Below are positions 15,076-23,935 of a DNA stretch of 64,000 nucleotides, piece by piece. Source of the stretch: Mesorhizobium loti (GTDB taxonomy: Bacteria > Pseudomonadota > Alphaproteobacteria > Rhizobiales > Rhizobiaceae); the NCBI RefSeq assembly GCF_002858745.1, contig NZ_PJRO01000016.1, positions 1 through 64,000 on the forward strand, read 5' to 3'. Position 1 is the stretch's first letter. Each line of letters begins with the position of its first letter. The translations under genes and the position numbers were made by a program. The notes under the pieces are model-generated. The model saw only the letters and a program-made list of their open reading frames with translations. It had not been told where the DNA came from and made no database searches.

Positions 15076-15235
15076 GGCGCAGTCTAAGTCGTAGAAAATC
15101 CAAGAGAGGGGATCTTCAGCTGAGAGGCTGATATTTGAGGGATGCCGTTTCTTTGTGAGGGATACGAAAAGCAAATCACCAACGTTGCGGCTGAATATCC
15201 CCTCTCTTGCGATTTCTAGCACTTAGCCTGCGCCG
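15076..15235. repeat. Family D bracketed element, copy 2 (inverted)
   Basis: Arms 15076-15113 and 15197-15235; arm order is reversed relative to copies 1 and 3 (the TCGTAGAAAATCC arm is on the left). The core ends are also shared with copy 3 (TTCAGCCGCAACG when reverse-complemented). Upstream at 14930-15060 is a companion stretch (CTGGTTCGCCGCAGGC, GCCCGAGGCCATAGCCGAGG) also present at 50625-50685. No gene in 14892-15393. Confidence 0.75.
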
Positions 15236-15393
15236 CGCCTCCGCCCCCTACTTCTGCCGGAAGCTCTTTTCGAACTGCATGGCCAGCGGGATGGACGCTG
15301 GCCATGTCCTGATGTGGCTAAAGATTCAGAATTCTGCTATTTTTCACCGTAGATACGCCGAGTTTGTATCTCCGCCGGGGGGCGGCCGGTAAA

Positions 15394-16533
15394 ATGGGTA
15401 TTGTTGCAAAGGGATTGGTCCGCAGGTCATTTGCACTTCAGCCGGCGGTTGTTTCAGATATCTACGATGCTGCTCTCGATCAGGGACTTCGAGGGCTGGC
15501 CGAAATCGTGATGGCGGTCGGCCAGGGCTGCAGCGCCGCGGTGAGCATCGAGCGCGCTGGCACCCTGGAGGAAGTGGCTACCCATAATCTTCCGGACAAG
15601 GCGCTGCAGGACTACGCCGCCTATTATCGCCGCATCAATCCGTGCATCCCGATCGCGATGGCGGGCCATCCGGACAGCATCTCCCGCTTCACGGATCTCA
15701 TCACCGAGCCGGACCTGGAGCGAACGGAATTCTACACCGACTTCATGCAGGTGCATGACACGGTCCGGGCCATGGGAGCGCCGGGCATTCCGATCGGCCC
15801 CGCCCTTCTGCTGCAGGTCGGCGTGCATCGGGCCCGAGGCAGCGCTGATTTCAGCGAGGACGATGTCATCCGCCTGCAAGGCCTGGTGCCGCACCTGAAA
15901 AGAGCGATGCAACTGCGCTGCAGGCTGGCCTCCGGTCTGCGTCTGGATGCCGGGCTGGCAGCGCTGCAGGCGCTCGCCTTCGGCTGCGTGATCTGCGACG
16001 GAGCGGGCCACGTGCTGTTTGCCAACCAGGCAGCCGAAACACTGGAAGCGAGCGGGATCATCACGCTGGCCGCGCGGCAGGGCCTCCAGGCACGCAACCT
16101 GGGACAGTCCCGGCAACTCGCCGCCTCGATCAGCGCCACCGCTGCCGGCGGCACCGGTGACGCCCTTATCCTGACCACCAGGGATGGAATACGGGTGTTC
16201 GCGCTGACGACGCCTTTGCCGGTGCGTCTCGGCGGCCAGTCCGGGCACGTGCTCGTCACCCTCAGGTCCGAAAGCGCCGCAACGACGCTCGACGCCACAG
16301 CCCTGCAGCAATTGTTTCCGCTGACAACGGCGGAAGCACGCCTTGCGCTGGCGCTGGCGGCCGGGCATTCGCTGGCAAAATATGCCGCCGAACACCGGGT
16401 TTCGGATAACACGCTGCGCACGCAGATCGCCAGCATCCTGCACAAGACAGGCACCGAGAACCAGCGCGAGCTGGTGCGCATGTTCGGTCTTCTGCCGCCC
16501 GTCGAAAGGCTGGCTGGCGACAGAGACCGGTAG
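15394..16533 (+). CDS. LuxR-type HTH regulator
   Basis: A 379-residue protein from ATG 15394 (15364 is a weaker upstream start). The C-terminal ~60 residues (LTTAEARLALALAAGHSLAK, then YAAEHRVSDNTLRTQIASIL) are a LuxR-type helix-turn-helix; the N-terminal 300 residues carry a GAF/PAS-like sensing region with NPCIPIAMAGHPDSISRFTD. The protein type is common in Mesorhizobium as orphan regulators without an autoinducer domain. It lies directly upstream of, and in the same direction as, the molybdenum hydroxylase genes and may control them. Confidence 0.8.
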   Translation: MGIVAKGLVRRSFALQPAVVSDIYDAALDQGLRGLAEIVMAVGQGCSAAVSIERAGTLEEVATHNLPDKALQDYAAYYRRINPCIPIAMAGHPDSISRFTDLITEPDLERTEFYTDFMQVHDTVRAMGAPGIPIGPALLLQVGVHRARGSADFSEDDVIRLQGLVPHLKRAMQLRCRLASGLRLDAGLAALQALAFGCVICDGAGHVLFANQAAETLEASGIITLAARQGLQARNLGQSRQLAASISATAAGGTGDALILTTRDGIRVFALTTPLPVRLGGQSGHVLVTLRSESAATTLDATALQQLFPLTTAEARLALALAAGHSLAKYAAEHRVSDNTLRTQIASILHKTGTENQRELVRMFGLLPPVERLAGDRDR

Positions 16534-16560
16534 TGGCGGCAATACGGCTCGGATGCGGTG

Positions 16561-16610
16561 AGAGCGGTTCCGTTTTTCACGGAAACGCGGAAATGCTCTA
16601 ACTCTTTATT
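16561..16610. repeat. Repeat family A, short copy
   Basis: GTTCCGTTTTTCACGGAAAC followed by GCGGAAATGCTCTAACTCTT; only the hairpin half of the family is present. Confidence 0.7.
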
Positions 16611-16715
16611 GAGCTGGAACCATAGGCGAAGTGCGTGTGGAACACCGCTTGCGGATAGCCATTGCAGGAAGACGCTCTATAACTATGCTCAGCTTGCGAT
16701 AGCCAAGGGGAGACG

Positions 16716-17576
16716 ATGCGTTACATACGTCCGCTTACAATCGAGGATGCCGTTGGCCAATTGGCCGGCTCACCCGGCACGGCCGCCATTCTCGCCGGAG
16801 GCAGCGACCTGCTGGTGAGAATGAAAGGCGGGTTCGTCGAACCCGAGCTGATCATCGACATCAAGGCGATCGCAGCCTTGAGCGAAATCCGGGAAACAGC
16901 CGAAGGCTTCAGCATCGGTGCCGCCGTGCCCTGCGCCGTGCTGGGCGAGCACAAGAGCCTGAGGCAGGCATGGCCCGGCGTCGTCGAAGCGGCGAAGCTG
17001 ATCGGCTCGAAGCAGGTGCAGGGACGCTGCACCATCGTCGGCAATCTCTGCAACGCCTCGCCGGCCGCCGACTCGGTGCCGGCGCTGGTGGCAGCCAGTG
17101 CCAGGGCGGTGGTTGCCGGGCCTGCGGGCAAGCGCACGATTGCGGTCGAGAGCGTGCCGACCGCGCCTGGCCGGACCTCACTCGCCAAAGGCGAGATCAT
17201 CGAGGCGATCCTGCTCGACAGCAGAGCGCCGCGTTCGGGCGATGCGTATCTGCGTTTCATCCCGCGCACCGAAATGGACATCGCGGTGGTCAGCGCCGGG
17301 GTGAACCTGACGCTCGACGAGGCGGGCGTCGTCAAGACGGCGCGCGTGGCGCTGGGCGCGGCAGCGCCCACTGTGCTGCTGGTCGCAGACGCGGCCGAGG
17401 TGCTGGTGGGTTCCCGGCTGGATGAAGCCACGCTGGAGCGGCTCGCCAAGGTCTGCGCAGGCGCCTGCCGCCCGATCGACGACAAGCGCGGCACCATCGA
17501 GTTCAGACGGAAAGTCGCGGGCGTGCTGGCCGGACGGGCCGCCACCGCCGCTTATCAACGTGCAGGAGGCAAGTGA
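16716..17576 (+). CDS. FAD-binding subunit of a molybdenum hydroxylase (xanthine dehydrogenase/CoxM type)
   Basis: A 286-residue protein with GGGGAGACG before ATG 16716. Residues ~25-35 (AILAGGSDLLV) and ~105-120 (RCTIVGNLCNASPAADSVPA) are the two FAD-contacting loops of the CoxM/XdhB medium subunit; a C-terminal CO-dehydrogenase flavoprotein domain follows (~180-285). It passes electrons from the Fe-S subunit to an acceptor. Its stop overlaps the start of the Fe-S subunit by one base, and the order medium-small-large is that of bacterial three-subunit enzymes. Confidence 0.9.
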   Translation: MRYIRPLTIEDAVGQLAGSPGTAAILAGGSDLLVRMKGGFVEPELIIDIKAIAALSEIRETAEGFSIGAAVPCAVLGEHKSLRQAWPGVVEAAKLIGSKQVQGRCTIVGNLCNASPAADSVPALVAASARAVVAGPAGKRTIAVESVPTAPGRTSLAKGEIIEAILLDSRAPRSGDAYLRFIPRTEMDIAVVSAGVNLTLDEAGVVKTARVALGAAAPTVLLVADAAEVLVGSRLDEATLERLAKVCAGACRPIDDKRGTIEFRRKVAGVLAGRAATAAYQRAGGK

Positions 17577-18049
17577 TGGCCGGCGTAGCGGTTTCAACAA
17601 CAATCAATGGCGATCACGTCGAGTATCTCTGCCAGCCTGACGAGACACTGCTGGAAGTGCTGCGCGACCGGCTCGGACTGACCGGCGCCAAGGAAGGCTG
17701 CGGCACCGGCGACTGCGGCGCCTGCAGCGTCATCGTCGACAACCGGCTGGTCTGCTCGTGCCTGGTGCTGGGCGCGGAGGCGGAGGGGCGGCAGGTCGAG
17801 ACCATCGAGGGCATGGCGCATGGCGACAGGCTGCATCCGCTGCAGCAGAAATTCCTGGAGCATGCCGCCCTGCAATGCGGCATCTGCACGCCAGGCTTCC
17901 TGATCGCGGCCAAGGATCTCCTGGCTAAGAACCCGGATCCGACCGAAGAGGAGATCCGCTTCGGGCTGGCCGGGAATCTCTGCCGCTGCACCGGCTATGA
18001 CAAGATCGTGCGCGCCGTCCAGGACGCCGCCAGCGTGATGAGAGGCTGA
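17576..18049 (+). CDS. [2Fe-2S] subunit of the molybdenum hydroxylase (CoxS type)
   Basis: A 157-residue protein; ATG 17576 preceded by AGGAGGC. Both iron-sulphur clusters are complete: Cys42, Cys47, Cys50 and Cys62 for the plant-ferredoxin-like domain, Cys101, Cys104, Cys136 and Cys138 for the helical domain (CGICTPG and CRCTGY). Length and spacing are the family norm. It links the molybdopterin site of the large subunit to FAD in the medium subunit. Confidence 0.95.
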   Translation: MAGVAVSTTINGDHVEYLCQPDETLLEVLRDRLGLTGAKEGCGTGDCGACSVIVDNRLVCSCLVLGAEAEGRQVETIEGMAHGDRLHPLQQKFLEHAALQCGICTPGFLIAAKDLLAKNPDPTEEEIRFGLAGNLCRCTGYDKIVRAVQDAASVMRG

Positions 18050-18053
18050 GGCG

Positions 18054-20354
18054 ATGAATTTCGATCCGCGTCTGACCAACCGCAGTTTCACCTCCGTCGG
18101 CACGCGTCCGATCCGCCCCGACGGCATCGACAAGGTCACCGGCCGCGCCCGCTACGGCGCCGACTTCAACATGGCCGGCCAGCTGGTCGGCCGCGTCTTG
18201 CGCAGCCCGCACGCCCATGCCGTCATCCGCGGCATCGATACCGCGAAGGCCGAGGCACTGCCCGGCGTCAAGGCGGTGATCACCGCGGCGGACCTGCCGG
18301 ACCTCACCAATGGCGATGGCGCCCTGTACGACATCCTCGACAACTGCATAGCGCGCAAGAAGGCGCTCTATGACGGCCATGCCGTGGCAGCGGTCGCGGC
18401 CATCGATGCCCGCACGGCAAGGCAGGCGCTGAAGCTGATCGAGGTCGACTACGAGGTGCTGCCGCATGTGACCGATGTCGACGAAGCGTTCCAGCACGGC
18501 GCACCCCTGATCAACGAGGCCATCTTCACCGAGGGACTGGAGGAAAAACCGGTCAAACCGTCCAACGTCCACAAGCGTACGCAATACGGCCATGGCGACA
18601 TCCACAAGGGGTTCAGTGAGGCCGATTTCGTCATCGAACGCTCCTTCAGGACCGAGCAGACGCACCAGGGCTATATCGAGCCGCATGCCTGCGTGGCGAG
18701 CGTCAGCTCCGACGGCATGGCCGAGCTGTGGGTGTGCACGCAGGGGCCCTTCGTCTACCGTCAGCACTGCGCCCAACTGCTCGGCATGGAAGCCTCGAAG
18801 CTGCGCGTCACCTCCTCGGAGATCGGCGGCGGTTTCGGCGGCAAGACCCATGTCTGGGCCGAACCGGTGGCTTTGGCGCTGTCGCGCAAGGCAGGCCGGC
18901 CGGTGAAGCTGGTGATGACGCGCGACGAGGTATTCCGGGCGTCGGGCCCGACCAGCGCCACCTCCATCGATATCAAGATCGGCGCCCGCAAGGACGGCAC
19001 CATCACCGCGGCGGAAGCGACACTGCGCTACAGCTGCGGCCCCTATGCCGGCATGTGGGCCGAGGTCGGCGCCATGACGGCGTTTGCCTGCTACAGGCTC
19101 GACAACGTCAGGACGGTCGGCTTCGAGGTGCTGGTCAACCGGCCGAAGACCGCTGCCTATCGCGCGCCGTCGGCGCCGATGGCCGCGTTTGCGGTGGAAA
19201 GCACCATCGACGAGCTTGCCGGCAAGGTCGGCATGGATGCGGTCGACTTCCGCATCAAGAATGCGGCGCAGGAAGGCACGCGCGCCTCCTACGGCCCGGT
19301 CTACGGCCCGATCGGCATCGGCCCGACGCTGGAGGCGGTGAAGAACCATCCGCACATGCAGGCGCCGCTCAAGAAGAACCAGGGACGCGGCATGGCCTGC
19401 GGCTTCTGGTTCAACTTCGGCGGCCAGACCTGCGTCGATCTCAACATCGGCATGGACGGCTCGGTGTCACTCGCCGTCGGCACCGTGGATGTCGGCGGCT
19501 CGCGCGCCTCGCTGTCGCTGGTGGCGGCCGAAGAACTCGGCATCGACTACGCCCAGGTCAAGGCCATCGTCGCCGACACGTCCAGTCTTGGTTACAACGA
19601 CATGACCGACGGCAGCCGCGGCACCTTCTCCTCGTCGATGGCGACGATCTCGGCCGCCCGCAACGCCATCAAGGTCCTGCGCGAGCGCGCCGCCCAGATG
19701 TGGGACATCCCTGCCGACGACGTGGTCTGGGAAAAGGGCCATGCGCTCGCCAAAGGCGAGAAATACGGCAACCTGTCGCCGCTGTCGCTGAAGGAGATCG
19801 CCGCCCAGTCCGGCACCACCGGCGGGCCGATCGCGGGCCACAGCGAACTCGTCGCCGACGGCGCCGGCGTCTCCTTCGCCACGCATATCTGCGACATCGA
19901 GGTCGACCCGGAGACCGGTGCGACCAGGGTGTTGCGCTATACGGTGGTGCAGGATGCCGGCAAGGCGGTGCATCCGACCTATGTCGAGGGCCAGTACCAG
20001 GGTGGTGCGGCGCAAGGCATCGGCTGGGCGCTCAACGAGGAGTATATCTACGGCAAGGACGGGCGGCTGCAGAATGCCGGCTTCCTCGATTATCGCATTC
20101 CGGTCTGTTCGGACCTGCCGATGATCGACACGCAGATCCTCGAGATCCCCAACCCCAACCATCCCTACGGCATCCGCGGCGTCGGCGAAACCTCGATCGT
20201 GCCGCCGCTGGCGGCGATCGCCAATGCGGTATCGAACGCGGTCGGCGTGCGCATGACGCACATCCCGATGTCGCCGCCGCGCATCCTGGCGGCTCTAGAG
20301 GCTAGCACATCGGCCCAAAAATCGGAATCGATTTTCGGAAAGCACGATGCGTAG
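18054..20354 (+). CDS. Molybdopterin-binding catalytic subunit of the molybdenum hydroxylase
   Basis: A 766-residue large subunit. N-terminal alpha/beta hammerhead (RYGADFNMAGQLVGRVLRSP), then the Moco domain with EIGGGFGGK (~257-265), AYRAPSAP (~367-374) and the C-terminal GVGETSIVPP (~709-718) holding the catalytic Glu. The AYRAP loop is not the AYxCSFR loop of form I CO dehydrogenase, so the substrate is more likely an N-heterocycle, aldehyde or aromatic CoA ester. The last ~17 residues (AQKSESIFGKHDA) are read from a dispersed repeat and are probably not native. Confidence 0.9.
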   Translation: MNFDPRLTNRSFTSVGTRPIRPDGIDKVTGRARYGADFNMAGQLVGRVLRSPHAHAVIRGIDTAKAEALPGVKAVITAADLPDLTNGDGALYDILDNCIARKKALYDGHAVAAVAAIDARTARQALKLIEVDYEVLPHVTDVDEAFQHGAPLINEAIFTEGLEEKPVKPSNVHKRTQYGHGDIHKGFSEADFVIERSFRTEQTHQGYIEPHACVASVSSDGMAELWVCTQGPFVYRQHCAQLLGMEASKLRVTSSEIGGGFGGKTHVWAEPVALALSRKAGRPVKLVMTRDEVFRASGPTSATSIDIKIGARKDGTITAAEATLRYSCGPYAGMWAEVGAMTAFACYRLDNVRTVGFEVLVNRPKTAAYRAPSAPMAAFAVESTIDELAGKVGMDAVDFRIKNAAQEGTRASYGPVYGPIGIGPTLEAVKNHPHMQAPLKKNQGRGMACGFWFNFGGQTCVDLNIGMDGSVSLAVGTVDVGGSRASLSLVAAEELGIDYAQVKAIVADTSSLGYNDMTDGSRGTFSSSMATISAARNAIKVLRERAAQMWDIPADDVVWEKGHALAKGEKYGNLSPLSLKEIAAQSGTTGGPIAGHSELVADGAGVSFATHICDIEVDPETGATRVLRYTVVQDAGKAVHPTYVEGQYQGGAAQGIGWALNEEYIYGKDGRLQNAGFLDYRIPVCSDLPMIDTQILEIPNPNHPYGIRGVGETSIVPPLAAIANAVSNAVGVRMTHIPMSPPRILAALEASTSAQKSESIFGKHDA

Positions 20355-20406
20355 ATTCAAAGTGTTAGAGCGTCCTTTGCGCGTCCGAATGGACGCGCGG
20401 CGCTCT
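20316..20406. repeat. Repeat element overlapping the 3' end of the large subunit gene
   Basis: AAAATCGGAATCGATTTTCGG-type hairpin followed by GTTAGAGCGTCCTTTGCGCG and GGACGCGCGGCGCTCTAA. The second part matches, in reverse, the tandem repeats at 6381-6474. Confidence 0.7.
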
Positions 20407-20420
20407 AAACGGGGCGGCTG

Positions 20421-20666
20421 ATGGTCGCCGTCACGCTCTGGGGATCGCTCGCCGCTGTCGCCGGAGGCAAGAACCAGGTCGACATCGAGGCCAAGGACAT
20501 CAGGGAACTGTTCAGGAAACTCGCTGAACAGTACCCCGCCTTCGAACCCTTCATCGACCGCGGCATCGCGGTAGCCATCGACGGCACCATCTATCGCGAC
20601 ACCTGGTCGAAGAAGCTGCCGGAAGGCGCGGAAATCTTCCTGCTGCCGAGGCTGGCCGGGGGCTAG
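20421..20666 (+). CDS. MoaD/ThiS-like sulphur-carrier protein
   Basis: An 81-residue ubiquitin-fold protein: MVAVTLWGSLAAVAGGKNQV, then IRELFRKLAEQYPAFEPFI and the ending FLLPRLAGG. The C-terminal Gly-Gly is the thiocarboxylation site of MoaD and ThiS. Its place after the three hydroxylase genes suggests a role in molybdopterin synthesis or sulphuration of this enzyme, though it might also be a substrate-pathway sulphur carrier. Only a repeat separates it from the large subunit gene. Confidence 0.85.
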   Translation: MVAVTLWGSLAAVAGGKNQVDIEAKDIRELFRKLAEQYPAFEPFIDRGIAVAIDGTIYRDTWSKKLPEGAEIFLLPRLAGG

Positions 20667-20676
20667 CTGGGCACCT

Positions 20677-20699
20677 TATCTCCCCCTTGCGGGGAGATA
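20677..20699. terminator. Hairpin between convergent units
   Basis: TATCTCCCC-cttgc-GGGGAGATA just after the MoaD-like gene and before the end of the DUF3313 gene on the other strand. Nine-pair stem, no T tract; likely a bidirectional stop or 3' stabiliser. Confidence 0.5.
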
Positions 20700-20798
20700 G
20701 CAGCGCCTCGCGTTACGACGACAGCCTGTGGTGGAAGCTTCGGCAATCGCGGACTTTCCGCAATTTCCGGTTCGCCATCCCGCTGCGATCTGCAGCGT

Positions 20799-21644
20799 CT
20801 ATCGGGGGATTGCGGCACCCTTGTCGGTCCAGGTGGGCGGCAGGCCAAATCGGGCAGCGACGATCCCAGGTATGCCGGGAGCCCTCCCGAAAGCCTTGCA
20901 GGCGTCATATTTCGGCTTGCCGCCGAGCGAGACCCGTAGACTTTGCATCGATGGGATGGCCGGTAATCCCTTGAACGGGTCCTTGCCCTTGACCAGCATG
21001 CGGCTGAAGTCTGCGGCGAAGGCTGAAGAGAGGGAATAGGCATCCCCGACAGTGGATACCCGGGCCTTTGTCGTGATCATGTTGGCACCGCGCGACCAGA
21101 GCATGGCAGCCCTCTGCAAACCATCCTTGTCGAGCGCCTCCGCCTCGATGGCCAGCCCGCCGAGGCCGATCGGAAGGCGCGGGACCGGGACCCCGAGGTC
21201 TGCCACCGAGGCGCCAAGCGACACTGCGATGGAACCCGCCGCCGCCGTACGATTGGTCGCAACGATGTCGGTGACCGTTGCGTGGATGGCGAGGTCTGCC
21301 GGCTGGTTCGGAGGCACGATCTGAAAACGGTCGCTAAGGTTGGTGCAGATCGCCCGGTCGATCGCGTTGCTCACCAGCGCCAGGTCCTGGGCGTTGAAGC
21401 CATGGCCGCCGATCTGTGTCGAGGTCGGCACGATGCGCACCGTCCTTGCCGCGAGCACCGGCGTGGAATCCAAACGCAGTTTCGCTTTCGTGAGGGTGCC
21501 GCCCGAAGCACTCATCCCGGCGTCGGAACTGAGGGACGTGCCCTTGGGCAAGGGCACGCTGGTGCAGGCGGCCAGACACGAGAAGAGAACCACGCCGAGC
21601 GCTGCTCGCGGCTGCTTTTCAAGTCGTCGGAGCTTCAAGATCAT
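20799..21644 (-). CDS. DUF3313 family lipoprotein
   Basis: A 281-residue protein with a signal sequence ending in FSCLAAC, a lipobox with Cys27. The DUF3313 domain covers ~60-230 (DLALVSNAIDRAICTNLSDR, FQIVPPNQPADLAIHATV). The C-terminus has DACKAFGRAPGIPGIVAARF. It should be an outer-membrane or periplasm-facing lipoprotein. Its promoter carries a four-fold GTAAA-type array identical in spacing to those of the neighbouring methyltransferase gene, which suggests control by the CpxR-like regulator at 23936. Confidence 0.8.
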   Translation of the reverse strand: MILKLRRLEKQPRAALGVVLFSCLAACTSVPLPKGTSLSSDAGMSASGGTLTKAKLRLDSTPVLAARTVRIVPTSTQIGGHGFNAQDLALVSNAIDRAICTNLSDRFQIVPPNQPADLAIHATVTDIVATNRTAAAGSIAVSLGASVADLGVPVPRLPIGLGGLAIEAEALDKDGLQRAAMLWSRGANMITTKARVSTVGDAYSLSSAFAADFSRMLVKGKDPFKGLPAIPSMQSLRVSLGGKPKYDACKAFGRAPGIPGIVAARFGLPPTWTDKGAAIPR

Positions 21645-21693
21645 TGTCAGCCATCAGAACGGGGATGATGGATCGAGGCTTACCGACCCCGGC

Positions 21694-21729
21694 GTTAAGG
21701 GCGGTAACGGCAGTGTAAAGTTGGGTAAA
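21694..21729 (-). promoter_or_regulatory. CpxR-box-like array upstream of the DUF3313 gene
   Basis: On the plus strand GTTAA (21694), GTAAC (21704), GTAAA (21715) and GTAAA (21725) lie 10, 11 and 10 bases apart, 50-85 bases upstream of the gene start. The last two are GTAAA-N5-GTAAA, the consensus of E. coli CpxR. The same array lies at 22601 and a variant at 24682. Confidence 0.65.
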
Positions 21730-21766
21730 AGTCAGGCTTTGCCGATTGTCGGAAGGCGCCAAGCCC

Positions 21767-21871
21767 AGAGCAATTCCAGCAAAAGTGTGTCAGCGGTTTT
21801 GCGTCCGGAATTGCGCCAAAACAAAGAGTTAGAGCATTCCCGCGATTTGGAGAAAAGCGGAAATGCTCTAA
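21767..21871. repeat. Dispersed repeat family A, full copy
   Basis: AGAGCAATTCCAGCAAAAGT, TTTTGCGTCCGGAATTGCG, AAAACAAAGAGTTAGAGC and the terminal hairpin ATTCCCGC...GCGGAAAT; full length. Confidence 0.75.
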
Positions 21872-21932
21872 CGGTGCTGCCGCCGCCCTATGGCTGCGGA
21901 GCGGTTGGCTGGCCGGGCAGGCAACCCAGCCG

Positions 21933-22556
21933 TCAAAAAAGTCGCAACATCGGCTTGATGAACCCCGCAAGCTGCAGAGCCTCGATGAAGTCCGACGCAG
22001 GGACTGCGAGGAGAAAGCAGGAGCTGTCGACAGCCGTCCGCTTCAACGCAACCGGATTGAACGTCATCGACACTGGATGTGTGCCGGCGCCTGGCCGGAA
22101 GCGCGGAAAGAAGGCGGGCACCTGCCGGCAATATTTCCAGTAGGCTTCGCCAAAGAGCCCGTCCAGGGCAATCGCTTCGCGGGCGGAGACATAGGCGAAC
22201 ACCAGATATCCGAACAGGAAGTAGACAGCCGCAATCGTGAGCGAGCCGAACGCCAGGCCGATGCCGGCAAGCCCCAGGGAAGAGAAGAAGTACAGCGGGT
22301 TGCGGGTGTAGCGATAAGGGCCGTTCGCTATGAGTTCCCGGTTCTTGCGTCCGCCGATATACAGCGATGCCCAGCACCGCCCAGCGACACATAGGGTGAC
22401 AAGAGCGGCGCCCACAAACTCTATGACGTGACGGGGAAGGGCCTGCGGCGGCCACGCGCTCTGAGCGAACAGGATCGGCGTCAAAAGCAGGGGGACGGCC
22501 AGCCAGAGGAACCGCATCCTCTTGCCCTGCTGGAATACCGCGACGGTCATCGACAT
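21933..22556 (-). CDS. Isoprenylcysteine carboxyl methyltransferase-like membrane protein
   Basis: A 207-residue membrane protein with about four spans. The motif GPYRYTRNPLYFFSSLGLAG (~79-98) is the SAM-binding signature of the ICMT/PEMT family, followed by LDGLFGEAYWKYCRQVPAFF. Bacterial members methylate small lipophilic or phospholipid substrates; the exact one is unknown. GGGAGAG lies 6 bases before the start. It is encoded between the lipoprotein and the CpxAR-like genes, with its own CpxR-type array upstream, so it is probably part of an envelope response. Confidence 0.8.
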   Translation of the reverse strand: MSMTVAVFQQGKRMRFLWLAVPLLLTPILFAQSAWPPQALPRHVIEFVGAALVTLCVAGRCWASLYIGGRKNRELIANGPYRYTRNPLYFFSSLGLAGIGLAFGSLTIAAVYFLFGYLVFAYVSAREAIALDGLFGEAYWKYCRQVPAFFPRFRPGAGTHPVSMTFNPVALKRTAVDSSCFLLAVPASDFIEALQLAGFIKPMLRLF

Positions 22557-22600
22557 CAGCCTGCTCTCCCGAATTCGAAGAACGGCTTAGCGATGCCAGC

Positions 22601-22636
22601 GCTAATGACGGTAAAGGCTGTGTAAAGTTGGGTAAA
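22601..22636 (-). promoter_or_regulatory. CpxR-box-like array upstream of the methyltransferase gene
   Basis: GCTAA (22601), GTAAA (22611), GTAAA (22622), GTAAA (22632) on the plus strand with steps of 10, 11 and 10, starting 45 bases upstream of the gene start. Register and content equal the 21694 array. Confidence 0.65.
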
Positions 22637-22644
22637 AGGCGCGA

Positions 22645-23934
22645 TCAGGCGCGATCGTTTGCCGAATTGTACAGGCTCGGCTGCCGCGGAATTTCCAGGA
22701 TCACGGCCAGGCCGCCGGCGTCCGGTGGCGATGCGTACACGCACCCGCCATGACGCTCGATGGCCTGTCTGGCGATCGCAAGGCCAAGACCATAGCCGCC
22801 TCTTGGTGCGGCGTCGTTCCCGCGGGAGAATGGCTGGAATATCCGTTCGAGTTCGTCTCGCCCGACGCCCGGCCCTTGGTCTGCGACGCACACTTTGAGC
22901 AGGTCGCCTGTCGTCTCGCACTGCACGGTGATTTGCGAATGTTCGGCTGTGTATTTGACGGCGTTGCGAATGACGTTTTCCAGCGCGCGATAGATCAGCT
23001 CACCTTCGACTTCGGCAAGGAAGCTGTCGTCGACAGTGGCGGTGATCGACACATTACGTGCCTGGGCTTCGAACGCTGCGTCGGCCAGGATTTCATTCAG
23101 CAGATCGATGACGTCCAGCGTCTGTGTCTTCAGCGGAAGACGGGAACCGGCCGTCAGCCTGGCGAGAGTCAGCACTTCGCCGACCAGCGCATCGAGCCGT
23201 TCGACCTCCCGGTCCATGCGGTCCAGCATGACATCGAGTTTCGCGGGACTTTGCCGAAGCACGCCCCCAACGGCCTGCAGACGGGACAACGGAGAGCGCA
23301 ATTCATGGGATACGTCGTGGAAAAGTCTCAGCTGCGTATCCTGCAGGTCCTGCAATCGCGCGGCGCTGGAATCGAAATCGTGAGCCAGCGCAGAGACCTC
23401 GTCTTTCCGTCCCGCCATCTTGTGCCCGATGCGGACGTCGAAACGACCTTGGGCGAGCGCGCTCAAGCCGTCGCGCAGGTGCACAACAGGACGGATCAGA
23501 TAGAGGGCGAGTGCCGCGGCCGATATCGCACTCGAAATCAGGATACCGAATCCCGGTACGAAGCGACCGAGCGTGTCGGGAATGACGGTGTATTGCCGAG
23601 GCGCGGAGATCCGGTAGCAAATCCCGTCCCTCTGGACGGTTCTTGTCTCCGCCGTGCCGCTGCCGGTGCATGCACCGGGATCCGCGATCCTGGAGACTGT
23701 GAGGCCAACCGGCACAGCGTCGTCGCTTGTGCGGACAAAGCGCAGGGCGGCCGCTTCGCCGTCCTCGACAAGCAGGTTTTCCGTCAGTTTGAGGACGATT
23801 TCCCGCTTCTGGCCTTCCAGTTTCGAAGCGGACGGGAGCGTCTCGAAGAAGTCGAGCGTCAGAATTATGATCACGACGGACCCGGCGAGCGTCAGCCAGG
23901 TTATCAGGAAGAATTTCTTGAACAGTCGGGGCAT
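22645..23934 (-). CDS. Sensor histidine kinase (CpxA-like)
   Basis: A 429-residue kinase. Membrane spans at ~8-30 and ~125-148 enclose a ~95-residue periplasmic domain with two Cys (89 and 106) that may form a disulfide. HAMP (~148-200), H-box FHDVSHELRSPLSRL with His210, N-box ENVIRNAVKYT, G1 DQGPGVG, F-box IFQPFSR and G2 GGYGLGLAIA follow. The linker and H-box resemble CpxA. The gene starts one base after the regulator stop, so the two are cotranscribed. Likely senses envelope or thiol state. Confidence 0.9.
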   Translation of the reverse strand: MPRLFKKFFLITWLTLAGSVVIIILTLDFFETLPSASKLEGQKREIVLKLTENLLVEDGEAAALRFVRTSDDAVPVGLTVSRIADPGACTGSGTAETRTVQRDGICYRISAPRQYTVIPDTLGRFVPGFGILISSAISAAALALYLIRPVVHLRDGLSALAQGRFDVRIGHKMAGRKDEVSALAHDFDSSAARLQDLQDTQLRLFHDVSHELRSPLSRLQAVGGVLRQSPAKLDVMLDRMDREVERLDALVGEVLTLARLTAGSRLPLKTQTLDVIDLLNEILADAAFEAQARNVSITATVDDSFLAEVEGELIYRALENVIRNAVKYTAEHSQITVQCETTGDLLKVCVADQGPGVGRDELERIFQPFSRGNDAAPRGGYGLGLAIARQAIERHGGCVYASPPDAGGLAVILEIPRQPSLYNSANDRA

Positions 23935-23935
23935 G

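Noticed and set aside
13871..15235. Composite transposon formed by family D copies around the DUF899 gene
   Set aside because: Inverted copies are suggestive, but no transposase, no target duplication visible; kept only as a low-interest finding.
18728..20305. 525-codon frame on the plus strand within the Mo-hydroxylase gene
   Set aside because: Off-frame copy of the large subunit gene; Arg/Gly-rich with no recognisable domain.
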